64,000 nucleotides of DNA from Owenia fusiformis (lineage: Eukaryota > Annelida > Polychaeta > Sabellida > Oweniidae): positions 10,317,278-10,381,277 of the forward strand of contig CAIIXF020000008.1 of assembly GCA_903813345.2 (NCBI GenBank), in the 5' to 3' direction. Every line of letters starts with the position of its first letter. The first letter of the stretch is position 1. Under the pieces are notes generated by a model. That model saw nothing but the letters and a program-made list of their open reading frames with translations. It was not told the DNA's origin and searched no databases. Shown here piece after piece: positions 55,439 through 64,000 of this stretch. The translations under genes were made by a program, and so were the position numbers.

Positions 55439-58303
55439 AGGGAATGCGAAGTTTCATGTTCTAATTTACACGCTGGCTACTTATAACCATCATCTATCAC
55501 TTCAGCTCACTCATGGGACATATCGTGTATGAACTAACATATAATTCAAGTTCAAAGTACCCATATCTGGATCGCTGCGGATGCCGCCATTGTTATGTAT
55601 CAATGACGTCATTGATGCCTTAAAACTGATGCCTGGGAAATGTCGCTATATAATCACGTCATACTCGGATCGCAGAAATAGAACACATTTCACTGATATT
55701 TTACCTGTTTCTGTCCGCTTTACATTGTTGCCGTATGTTCATGTTCATGTCCATATCATATCATATATTTGGAAAAGTTGTTTCAATATATTCTTCATAG
55801 AAATTGAATTGTTGCAATGTATTTTTTAAAATGTTTGTATTTATTTTCTCCAATGTGATATAGTATAGGCTAGGTAGAAAAATCACTAAACTTATGAGAT
55901 ATCGGCTGCGCGATTCGGAAGACATCGCATTATATGTTATGTTATATTTTATTTATGTCTCACGCCATTATATTCCACTTGAAAAATATCCACTAGAATT
56001 ATTTTATATAATAACACTGAGTCAAAAAGGATAAATCTGTTCAAATCCTGTAAATGTTTTCTTGTATATTTAACCAATAAATGAGGTAAATGCATTAAAA
56101 TATACAAAATGGCATTTACACATAAATGCATTACTGTGCATCAATGGGGATTTATTTAAGTAAGATTAATGTGGCTAATGTGTTGGCGTATTTGTGGTGA
56201 AAATAAGTAAGTTATATCATAGGCTGAACGCATCCAACAAATAGTTGCATTTACCATATTTATGTAAATACACGACATACCATTTAAATATCAAAATCTA
56301 TGCTAAATGTTCATTAATGCGCTGATGAGCATTTACGGCACATCATTATTGACCTTAAGGTGTACTTCGGCAAATAGGCATACTGCCGCAATTGCTTTCT
56401 TACCTAATCATAAACGGTAGATTTCTTCAATCGGTAGTATTCTATTCAAATATGAATAGGGCATATTGGAGAATGAAAACAAAAAGTAGTAATCCAATGA
56501 AACAGTAACTCCCTAAAGTGTTAAGCCATTTAAATTCTGATGAAAAACGCAAACAAAAAAACGAAAAATCGATGTCGTCTAAATGATACGTATGTAAATG
56601 TCAATCTCCTAAATATTAAGATTGGTAATAGCTTTACAAGGACATGCCACTGACATATTTTCAAAGAATGATACGTAATGTTTAATTTTTCTCAGTTGTT
56701 AAACGACCAATTTCAATCATCATATCACTGTAGCAACATTCGATATGACAAAAAAAGCTTTTCAAAATTCAATGGTATTTCACCTTGGATCATGACAAGA
56801 AAAGGCTCATAACATTCAGTGATGCGGGGAGACGATGGGGGATTGTAGTACGATATTTCATTTCAACGACGATAAGGCAATTGCCGTATTGATAGTACGC
56901 CAATAGTTTAATATTTATTTTATTATATATTTATTTTTTGTTAAAAACAATTCCTGATTTCGAGCCCGAATTTAATTATATAACATCCGTGGTAAGTACA
57001 GTTCTACAGTATTGATTTTCAATTCAATGGCATACAACCTTTTGTTTTTCTATATCGGAAAATAAGTGGAACTTTAAAAGCTTCAGTCACATTTGTTCAA
57101 TGCGACCACACGTCGATCGTATTTCCATGAAATCAGTAAATTTCTGCGGCAAACATAGGAAAACTACAGTCGACTTAAGGTCACCTTGCTGTCTACGTAC
57201 ACGACATATCCAGTTTTTACAAGGCGTAGAGTCGGAGTTATAACTTTTCTTTCCTGTGGTCACCATAGATATCAACAAGCAGCAGCCAAACCGTAGGTCT
57301 CACGACGGCCGCACGTCGGGTTCACGGTCGACTTGCGGCTGCGCTTGGATTTCATAGGTTACAATTGAAGAAAAACTTCGCACGTCGTAGGGCCACCCTA
57401 CGCTGATCGGGCGTCATCATTTATCAGCCGTACGGGAATCGTAGTTTTTCCTCATAATCAAGATACGCTGTACGGCTATCTTAGCAAATGTGACTGCAAA
57501 ATTATCTGACTGCCAGAAATACTTAGGCAACCGTAGAAATCCAAAAATGTTACGTGAGGCTAAGAATCCATGATAGTAAATGAATACGGTTTTAAAATTT
57601 AATTTTAAAATTTTAATTTCTTTGAATACCTGTGTTAAAGATAAACATAAATGCAATGAATATTAAAGTACGAACACGTATTTTTGTAATGAGACTAGCA
57701 AATTAAACCATTGCATTCTTGGAAATTCAAGATGGGTTGGTTGAATTAATTTTATCATGTTTTATTCAAATAGTTTGCATTCGCCTCATAGAATTAGCAT
57801 TCTCTGTTCGCATTTAGCGCTAGACCTAATAAAAGTTTAAAAGTCACGAATCCCAGATTGTTTCAAGTGTAAATAAAGAATAAATCTAACCTGCATTCCA
57901 TGTCTAGATAGGTAAAAAGCAATTCCGAAAATGCCGGCGTTAATATTCTATTGAAATCGTTCTTTATTATGGGTGGTATATACGTATTCTTTTAGTTCCT
58001 TTGAAATGATTTCTTTGGTTTTGGAATGGCAACAACTCGGCATTCATTTTTGGATTCAAAAATGGCGCCACAAAACTTTTGGAATGCCAAGGCATCAATC
58101 TGGCATCAATGACGTCATAACAATGTCGTAAAGAACCACTTTACGGTTGAAATGGCAGCTCCGTGGTCCAGTTCATATGCAAAACCCGGGGCTCAATAAC
58201 AATTAAAAGGATAATGATAGAACAATAAAACTAAGTTGAATTGAAAGATATATCTTTATTCTAACTTATTATCAAGTTTAAGGGACAAAACTTCGCATTC
58301 CCT
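55439..58303. mobile_element. TTAA-type transposon, non-autonomous, 2.9 kb
   Basis: The ends AGGGAATGCGAAGTTT and AACTTCGCATTCCCT are inverted and flanked by TTAA on both sides, as for piggyBac or Kolobok elements. Subterminal inverted words (CAATGACGTCATTGATGCC near 55603; CATCAATGACGTCATAACAA near 58102) strengthen the pairing. The interior has a GC-richer part at 57090-57480 with CGTA/TACG-rich words but no ORF of transposase size. Confidence 0.8.
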
Positions 58304-58517
58304 TTAAACACAAGCATTAAAAATAATTTCATTTCCAATACTTTCATTATGCTCCTTTAAAAGAAGGCTTCATCTGTACTCTGAGTAAGAGATAAAAGAG
58401 TCAATAAGAATACACTTAATGGTGTTGTTTTAATAGTATCTATCATGTATGAAATGTAAAAATTTATTTATTAAGCTAGATTATCAAAGTGAAATGTACT
58501 TTTAAACCTGTGATAGA

Positions 58518-58523
58518 AATAAA
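58518..58523 (+). terminator. Candidate polyadenylation signal of gene 3
   Basis: AATAAA 215 bp after the TTAA element. Excising the element would place it about 395 bp after the stop of gene 3, a normal distance. Confidence 0.3.
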
Positions 58524-58630
58524 CTACCAGTATTTTGAAACTTGTAGATTACGTTTGAGATTAAACTATGGTATTGGCAATTATATTCCAGCTACCCAAT
58601 CAATTAAAACAAGTATCCCTCGATGAAAAA

Positions 58631-58669
58631 ACAAGGCATTAACATGACAAAATGTCACCACCACCTAGT
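58631..58669 (-). repeat. Dispersed TCACCACC repeat, copy 7 (fragment)
   Basis: Only the end survives: ACAAGGCATTAACATGACAA followed by AATGTCACCACCACCT. Confidence 0.55.
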
Positions 58670-58913
58670 TTCACACAATATTAGAGTGATCAAAAGTTAA
58701 ATGTAAGCACAAGTCTCATAATATGGTTCTATGTACCAGATTTTGCTAAGATTTAAACATACATGTACATGTATATAACACATACCAAATTGATGATCAC
58801 TGTAGGAGTCATATTTCATGTCAATTTAGAAGATTTTGAAATGAAAAATTGGTTACCTTTAATGTCAAATCTAGAGTTAGATTTAAATTTCTGAGAACTT
58901 GTACAGGGTGTCC

Positions 58914-59200
58914 CTAAAGTATGCCCCCCCCCCCCTAGGCAGACGTATACCAATGTCTCCATAGTATTTGTCATATATCATTTTAAAGCTTATTCAAAGT
59001 TACATTGATTTGCCAAATATCATGGTTCAACTCACAAATGGGAAAAAGTTACAGGTTATTGGGTTTCTGAGTAAGGGTAGACAAAGAAACAACTTTTTAA
59101 GTTATGAGACTTACATTTTTCCAGGAAGCTTTTCAAGATATCTGCCTCTTTTCTTATATTCTCTTTACTTAAGATAACAGCAGTGTGAAGGAATGTCACA
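58914..59200. mobile_element. Solo Tc1/mariner-like end
   Basis: After TA at 58912-58913 the sequence CAGGGTGTCCCTAAAGTATG and a C-tract begin, as at the ends of the mariner-type MITE at 24913. I find no matching inverted end downstream, so the right boundary is unknown and the element is truncated. Confidence 0.45.
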
Positions 59201-59342
59201 TTGTCTAATTCTGAAAATATAAAAAATATAAATCAAATACTTTTGATTGATTGAAATTCCACAATTCAATATTCATACAGAGGTGTTTATATGTGTGCAT
59301 GTAGATATTATAAATTAAGTAATAATTGACCTTGTCCTTTAC

Positions 59343-59515
59343 CTTCAATGATGTTGTCTTGAAGTCTTTTGATTGTGGTTTCATTGGAGTACCCAAGATG
59401 GAATTTGATGGCAGTCTTTATCTTCCCGCACCTCTCTTCAGACTCTGCATCATACAGCAGGAGAACTGGAGCAAGACAACACATGTTTAGAAATTCGGAA
59501 AGTTTTTTAGAGAAC
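59343..59515 (-). CDS. Gene 2, exon a (N-terminal region)
   Basis: A 173-nt exon between TTGTTACCTGTTGTAG and AAG|GTAAAG. It enters with one base and leaves one base that makes Asp with exon b. It encodes FSKKLSEFLNMCCLAPVLLL, then YDAESEERCGKIKTAIKFHL and GYSNETTIKRLQDNIIE. The hydrophobic APVLLLYD run looks like a buried strand following a helix. I considered TIR and SEFIR folds, common partners of Death domains, but the diagnostic motifs are missing. With exon b it probably forms one folded domain of unknown type. Confidence 0.6.
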
Positions 59516-59702
59516 CTACAACAGGTAACAATTAAAACATCACATCGACGTGTGGAAGTTAGAAAATAGATGTTGGAAATTCGGACAAACATAGGTGGAG
59601 GTAATTATGAGGTCATCTCCGATCTCTGGGGTTTTCCCTCCTTTTGGTTTTGAAGTGATGGGTGGACCATTAGCGTCATTGTTTCTAAAATTCACTACTA
59701 AC

Positions 59703-59717
59703 ATTGAAGTCATTAAG
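59703..59717 (-). CDS. Gene 2, candidate first coding exon
   Basis: After a good acceptor (CTATTTTTACAG) the minus strand reads CTTAATGACTTCAAT, then the donor-like GTTAGT. This gives ATG ACT TCA AT, whose two leftover bases complete Met with the single entry base of exon a. The joined coding sequence from here to exon k is 2,739 nt, exactly 913 codons. The evidence is phase only; an unseen upstream exon could replace it. Confidence 0.35.
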
Positions 59718-59962
59718 CTGTAAAAATAGAGTAAAGGAACTTGAAATCAGAGCATTTCTGATGTTACCAGTAAAAAATTGTGAAACAGCACCCCGCTTTG
59801 GGAAAAGTGTCTGATGGGCCAGTACTGCATATTGATTAAAACAGTGTATTGATGTGTGGTATTCAAATAATAGATGTTGGAAATTTTAAGACAAACGAAG
59901 TTGGTGTGCAGAGGAGGTTCAACTATGAGTTCAACTATGAACTATGGCTATTCTCCTCCTCT

Positions 59963-60854
59963 CGGGTTTGTAGAAAAAACCGGGTACCGGGTAGTAAATC
60001 CTCCATGCTGGGTTCAAACTTGGTCCCCGGTACCAGGTAGAAAAAACCAGGTACCCAAAAAACACGAATATACAGTATAACATAATAAGATCATTTGAAA
60101 ACGTGTAAGATTTGTTTTGAATTTACAAAAATGTATGTAACTTCCTTCAAAATTGAGCTAGAAGCTTCAAATAAAAAGCATTTTAAGGCTCTTTTCTTCC
60201 TCTATCATCATAGTCATATTTTCATTGGTTATGGGGGGGGGGTGCGATCGCCCCATCAAATCCCCTCCTGGCTACGCCTATAACATTGTAAGACGATTTG
60301 AAAAGCATGATAAATCAATCTTACTCTATTTTCAATAGTTCGTATGTTGGTACGTGAATTGTTTTGATTATGATTTAAATCTGTAAATAGCTATTGTTAC
60401 TTTAGCAGAGAAGTGACGTGTGTTAATTTACATGATGCAAGGTGTAAGATTTTGATTATTAATCACAATTTAAGTTATCCCAATTTTCGACGAAACGTCC
60501 ACTGAAGTGTGAATTGTTACGTCTTACAATGTCATAGGCGTAGCCAGGAGGGGGTGCGATGGTGCGATCACATTCCCCCTCCCATAACCAATGGAAATAT
60601 GACTATGATGATAGAGGAAGAAAAGAGCCTTAAAATGCTTTTTATTTGAAGCTTCTAGCTCAATTTTGAAGGAAGTTACATACATTTTTGTAAATTCAAA
60701 ACAAATCTTACACGTTTTCTAATGATCTAATTATGTTATATATTCGTATTTTTCGTTTTTTTGGGTACCCGGTTTTTTCGACCGGGTACCGGGTACCAAG
60801 TTTGAACCCAGCATGGAGGATTTACAACCTGGTACCCAGTTTTTTCTACAAACC
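59963..60854. mobile_element. Foldback (MULE-like) element, 892 bp
   Basis: The arms at 59963-60300 and 60515-60854 are near-identical inverted copies around a roughly 215-bp spacer; they share CGGGTACCGGGTA-type words, CCTCCATGCTGGGTTCAAAC and GTGCGATCGC/GCGATCAC near the centre. Direct CTCCTCCTCT flanks both ends (59953-59962; 60855-60864). A 9-10 bp duplication with very long arms resembles Mutator-like foldback elements, though the flank is low in complexity. A related arm lies inside the CACTA element at 48400-48690. Confidence 0.75.
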
Positions 60855-60864
60855 CTCCTCCTCT

Positions 60865-61424
60865 TCACGCTACATGTACATGTATAGCAGCTAAGTATTT
60901 CATAATCTACATCACTCATGAGAGATCTACATGATGTCAGACTTCTGGTCAGTCTGTAAGATAATAGACAGCTAGGTTGGCCTAGGTTTACTCGTGGTTC
61001 TTGAAACCCTCATGGATTACATGTAGTTCAATATGAAAAACAAATGATGTGTGATATTAAGGTAAAAATGAATATAAATAATAATTCATGATACAAAGGG
61101 TTATATTTATTCCTTCCAGAAGTGAATTTACATAAGAATTGTGGCTTCCCTCATGATCTTAAGGTTATTCTTTACAGAAAAAAATGCTATACAGTGGGGA
61201 ACATAAAGAATTACTATAGCTATGAAAAATAGATACTGTCGCACATGTAATGAATTCTTACCTCAGTGTATTCAGTGCTCTATTTTCTCCGTCCTAATTA
61301 GTCCAAATATAGTGGAATTTGTGTCCATAATGACAAATAGGAACTTAAAAATTTGAAGTGGATATTCACATGTTAATGCCAACTCTTCAAATGTTGAGGT
61401 GATTTTGGGGCCCGATTACGCTGC
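60865..61424. other. Intergenic, nothing recognised
   Basis: AT-rich spacer upstream of gene 2 with no coding block. Confidence 0.35.
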
Positions 61425-61552
61425 AAGGAGGATTGGCTCCCAGAATGCAACATGACACGTGCCAGCTTTCAAAATGCTATTCCGCAATTTTGAAATTCTG
61501 TCACGAGTAAATAAGGTTAACTGATGTTGCATTCTGGGAGTCAATCCTCCTT
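61425..61552. promoter_or_regulatory. Palindrome with CCCAGAATGC motifs; candidate promoter
   Basis: The arms AAGGAGGATTGGCTCCCAGA... (61425-61453) and its inverse (61524-61552) are 29 bp with one mismatch. Each contains an ATTGG/CCAAT word and CTCCCAGAATGCAAC, which resembles the vertebrate ZNF143/Staf site (TCCCAGAATGC). It may be a bidirectional promoter between gene 2 (leftward) and a rightward unit, or a short MITE. A CACGTG-like word lies in the loop. Confidence 0.45.
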
Positions 61553-62230
61553 GGATCACAAACATGGCGATTCATGAAAACAATCATTCGATTTGGTAGG
61601 AATTTATCCATCATTTGCAGGTATGAAGCTTTGGATTCATTTATTGTGCTACTTAAAGTGAATGGGAATTATTTTTCTACTGCTTGGGAGAGTTTGAGAC
61701 AGGAAACTTAGAATTTAGGTCATTGTGACCATAGATCCCGGCTAGATTCTTTTGTAGTAGAATCAGTAGCTCAATAAATATTCCTCAAGATGAGACACCT
61801 CAGAAAATTTCAAATTTTAAAATGACGATTGTGGAGCCATTTCTGAAAAATATGAGACAAATCATACCTCATTCGAAGCGTCTTGTTATTCTTTAACTTT
61901 TTTATCATCAATGATCGTTATTTAAGCAATACTGCGTTGATAAGAGGCCAAAACAGTGATATTTTATCGCCGGACTCTTGTCAGGCCAAATCTGAATGGT
62001 GCTCCCATGGTTCCAGAAATGTGACGTCATCAGTACAATGTTATTTGGACACACAAGAGTCCGGATCTCGTGAAAAATATTCGCCGTATTTAAAGTCAGA
62101 TAACTGCAACCATAACTCGAACAAAACAAGTAGAAATGGAAAGATGAAGATCTCAGCTATAATATAAGTGCAAAATCTGTCACGGGGAAGCAGGTACCAT
62201 TTTGTATACGAAGTGTCTGGAGTACCTTAA
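61553..62230. other. Possible rightward exon(s), unproven
   Basis: ACAAACATGGCGATTCATG at 61559 has a fair initiation context and is open for 11 codons to a TG|GTAGGA donor; TTTGCAG|GTATGA at 61614-61626 is another donor-like site. A frame at 61944-62167 (RGQNSDILSPDSCQAKSEWC and onward) is mildly protein-like. I cannot connect them into a gene. Confidence 0.25.
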
Positions 62231-62233
62231 AAT

Positions 62234-62269
62234 TTAAGGCTCTTTAGCCAAAATGCTAAAGAGCCTTAA
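62234..62269. repeat. Hairpin repeat
   Basis: TTAAGGCTCTTTAGC and GCTAAAGAGCCTTAA form perfect 15-bp arms around 6 bases. Related words (TTAAGGCTATTTAGC at 62274; TTTAAGGCTCTCT at the window's last bases) suggest a small dispersed family. Confidence 0.7.
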
Positions 62270-62480
62270 AATTTAAGGCTATTTAGCTGTGAACATAGTG
62301 TTTTGGCTAGAGAGCCTTTGTGTTTATAATCCGTGTTTATATTGTTTTTTATTGAAGTTTTCGTCATCTAAACAATAAAACAACACTCTCGAAAGTTTTT
62401 CAACCCAGAATGCCACTTAAAAATTTCACACATGTATATCACTATAAAGTTGCAAAAATTTATGCCTATCATGAAAAAAC

Positions 62481-62556
62481 ACTCTTGTATAGTGGTTAGG
62501 GAGCTCGCCTTTCGGTTCTCCGGCGCGGGTTCGATTCCCCGATGGAGCACTTTTTT
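62481..62556 (+). ncRNA. tRNA-like sequence (probable SINE head or tRNA pseudogene)
   Basis: TATAGTGGTTAGGGAG fits an A box and GGTTCGATTCC is a perfect B box. GATGGAGCAC follows, then TTTTTT, a Pol III terminator. The acceptor and anticodon stems do not pair well (CTCTTGT against GATGGAG), so this is not a convincing functional tRNA. It is more likely the tRNA-derived head of a SINE or a decayed tRNA gene. Confidence 0.5.
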
Positions 62557-62569
62557 ATTATGAATAACA

Positions 62570-63804
62570 AGCCGGAAGTTTGTTCTCTGAGGTCCGGCAA
62601 TTATGTACACAATTTTTTCTAGAATTCTTGGGCTTGCTCCCGGGCTTGCTCCATCGCTCAATCATCAATGTTTAATGAAATTAATCACTTGTATTGGCTT
62701 TGCTATAGTCACAAGCTTAGAGAATACAGGGAATCTCATTTTAAGATGGCAAAAAGGATGATGAAGACCTGGGGATGAAAAAGGATCTTGTTTATTCTAG
62801 ATACAGCACATCTTGACGCAGTTTATCTTGAATGCTGGGACATTAGCCTGGGGACATCACAGGATACACTTCAAAATCCATTGCCTGTACGATTTCAATG
62901 CTGTTTATAAGATTTTTCATGTGACAAGATACTTTTTCACAACTTTTTGCAAAAACTTCCGCTCAAAAGTCCTTCAATTGTATGAATCATTTCATCAATA
63001 AATGTGACTCCCACAGTACGCACACCTTCCTCCGAAGGGCCTATGCATATATCTATGAAAAGGATCTTGTTTCTTCTAGATACAGCACATCATGACGCAG
63101 TTTATCGTGAATGCAGGGACATCAGCCCAGGGACATCACAGAATACACTTCCAAATCTATTGCCCATTAGATTTCAATGCTGTTTTTTAGAATTTTTCAC
63201 GTGACGAGATATTTTTGCAAACGTCTTCCTCCAAGTGAGAATTTAAGCACATGAAAGAGCACAAAGAAAATCAGTACACTGAGAGATGAACTGCCGAGGA
63301 AAACAACGGCTTATGCAACACAAAAGCATTTTTATCCTAGCCTCCAATCCATCAATAAATGTCTATACGTCAAAATCTTTACTAAACGGACGTTGTGATT
63401 TATAGTGGATAAAATGGTAAAAATAACATTTTTCTGGCTATATACGTGGTTGCCTGTCGGTCCTCTCTGGTGAACCAGAGACAAATATTTTCGATATATA
63501 CATGAACTTTAAAGTCGATGTTTGAACCTTTAAAAAGCCGAATTTAGACTGAGGATTGAAAAGGTTCTAAGAACTTTTATTTCTCTCGGTAGACCGGAAG
63601 TAAATTTATGAGTCGAGCAAAAAGTGATAATGTTTTTTTATGAAGTGGGGAAGTCAAAACAGCACTAATAGAAGTCAAAGTAAGCATTCGAAGATTATTT
63701 AGAACCATTTAAAATTAAATCGACGGCAAAATTGAATTGCCTGAAATCTTTATATTTTCTTCTTCATCTTCTTCGCGGACCTCAGAGAAGACACTTCCGG
63801 TTTA
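62570..63804. mobile_element. Inverted-repeat element following the tRNA-like sequence
   Basis: AGCCGGAAGTTTGTTCTCTG at 62570 and its near reverse complement CAGAGAAGACACTTCCGGTT at 63783 are inverted; AGGTCCG/CGGACCT extends the match. The block encloses a tandem duplication (62780-63230) and little else. Type unknown. Confidence 0.5.
62780..63230. repeat. Tandem duplication, 279-bp period
   Basis: AAGGATCTTGTTTATTCTAG at 62781 and AGGATCTTGTTTCTTCTAGA at 63061 start blocks that match at about 85-90 percent by eye for 150 bp (CAGCACATC.TGACGCAGTT, GGGACATCACAG.ATACACTT). Confidence 0.75.
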
Positions 63805-64000
63805 ATAATCAGTGATTTTATCGATCAAAACATATTTCTTTTTGAATTTGTCCGATATCTGCTAATATGGTATGTATATTTGTGCTGATTGTTAAATTAC
63901 AAAATAGGTTGGGTATAGAATATGTCCAAGTCGTTTGATCTTGTCCGGCAGAAGCAATATTTCGTCATTTCTGTCGCCTGGAATTCCTTTAAGGCTCTCT
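63805..64000. other. Window end, nothing recognised
   Basis: Short non-coding remainder; the last bases repeat the TTTAAGGCTCT word of 62234. Confidence 0.35.

Larger units (their letters stand above)
52216..59342 (-). other. Gene 2 intron a-b, hosting gene 3 and transposons
   Basis: A 7.1-kb intron containing repeat copies 6 and 7, a MITE, the complete small plus-strand gene (53389-55255), the TTAA element and a solo mariner end. Confidence 0.5.

Noticed and set aside
59308-59592. Reading exon a as a TIR or SEFIR domain
   Set aside because: Only a vague strand pattern (APVLLLYD) fits; the BB-loop and the usual aromatic motifs are not visible.
62481-62556. Functional tRNA gene
   Set aside because: Acceptor and anticodon stems do not pair properly although the internal promoter boxes are good.

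Overview
This window reads as nuclear DNA of a marine invertebrate animal, most likely a lophotrochozoan such as a mollusc or relative; the taxon is an inference. It is AT-rich, its genes are split by introns with ordinary GT/AG sites, and the introns are packed with animal-type transposons: a non-LTR retrotransposon, hAT, Tc1/mariner-like, CACTA-like, a TTAA-type element, a Polinton/Maverick derivative, foldback elements and a dispersed repeat present seven times. There is no operon structure, no CRISPR array and no bacterial gene layout.

Three host genes can be assembled from the bases alone, because exon edges, phases and reading frames agree. (1) On the plus strand, exons at 9318-9720, 12996-13203 and 13367-13472 lead to two tandemly duplicated terminal exons (15827-15970 and 16028-16171). 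Each is 144 nt and each encodes an alternative C-terminal coiled coil with its own stop; a long 3'UTR runs to an AATAAA at 18309. (2) On the minus strand, a gene spans about 59.7 kb down to 31.3 kb, or 25.8 kb with its alternative end. It has at least eleven phase-compatible exons: three successive 156-nt symmetric exons, a 1.2-kb Pro/Gln/Gly repeat exon, and a terminal Death domain exon. A second complete Death domain exon with the same entry phase lies 5.2 kb further downstream. The predicted protein is about 910 residues. (3) On the plus strand, inside an intron of gene 2, lies a small three-exon gene (53389-55255, 124 codons) that I do not recognise.

Mobile DNA by region: 3.4-5.8 kb is a minisatellite with a LINE inserted in its end (12-bp target duplication). 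13.97-14.85 kb is a hAT element (8-bp duplication). 18.65-23.51 kb is a long inverted-repeat element. 24.91-25.53 kb is a mariner-type MITE. 26.2-29.1 kb is a tandem duplication next to the second Death domain exon. 35.2-37.3 kb is another inverted-repeat element with remnants of a cysteine-rich protein family also traceable in the 18.65-kb element. 40.73-51.88 kb is a three-level nest: a TA-flanked mariner-like element contains a CACTA-like element with a 3-bp duplication, which contains a 5.0-kb Polinton derivative with a 6-bp duplication. The Polinton derivative keeps only a packaging-type ATPase and one small basic ORF. 55.44-58.30 kb is a TTAA-flanked element, 59.96-60.85 kb a foldback element, and 62.5-63.8 kb a tRNA-like head followed by an inverted-repeat element with internal tandem duplication.

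The most unusual points are the miniature Polinton and its nesting, the paired Death domain terminal exons on a repeat-rich protein, and the duplicated coiled-coil terminal exons. All functional statements for the host genes other than 'Death domain' and 'coiled coil' remain open.
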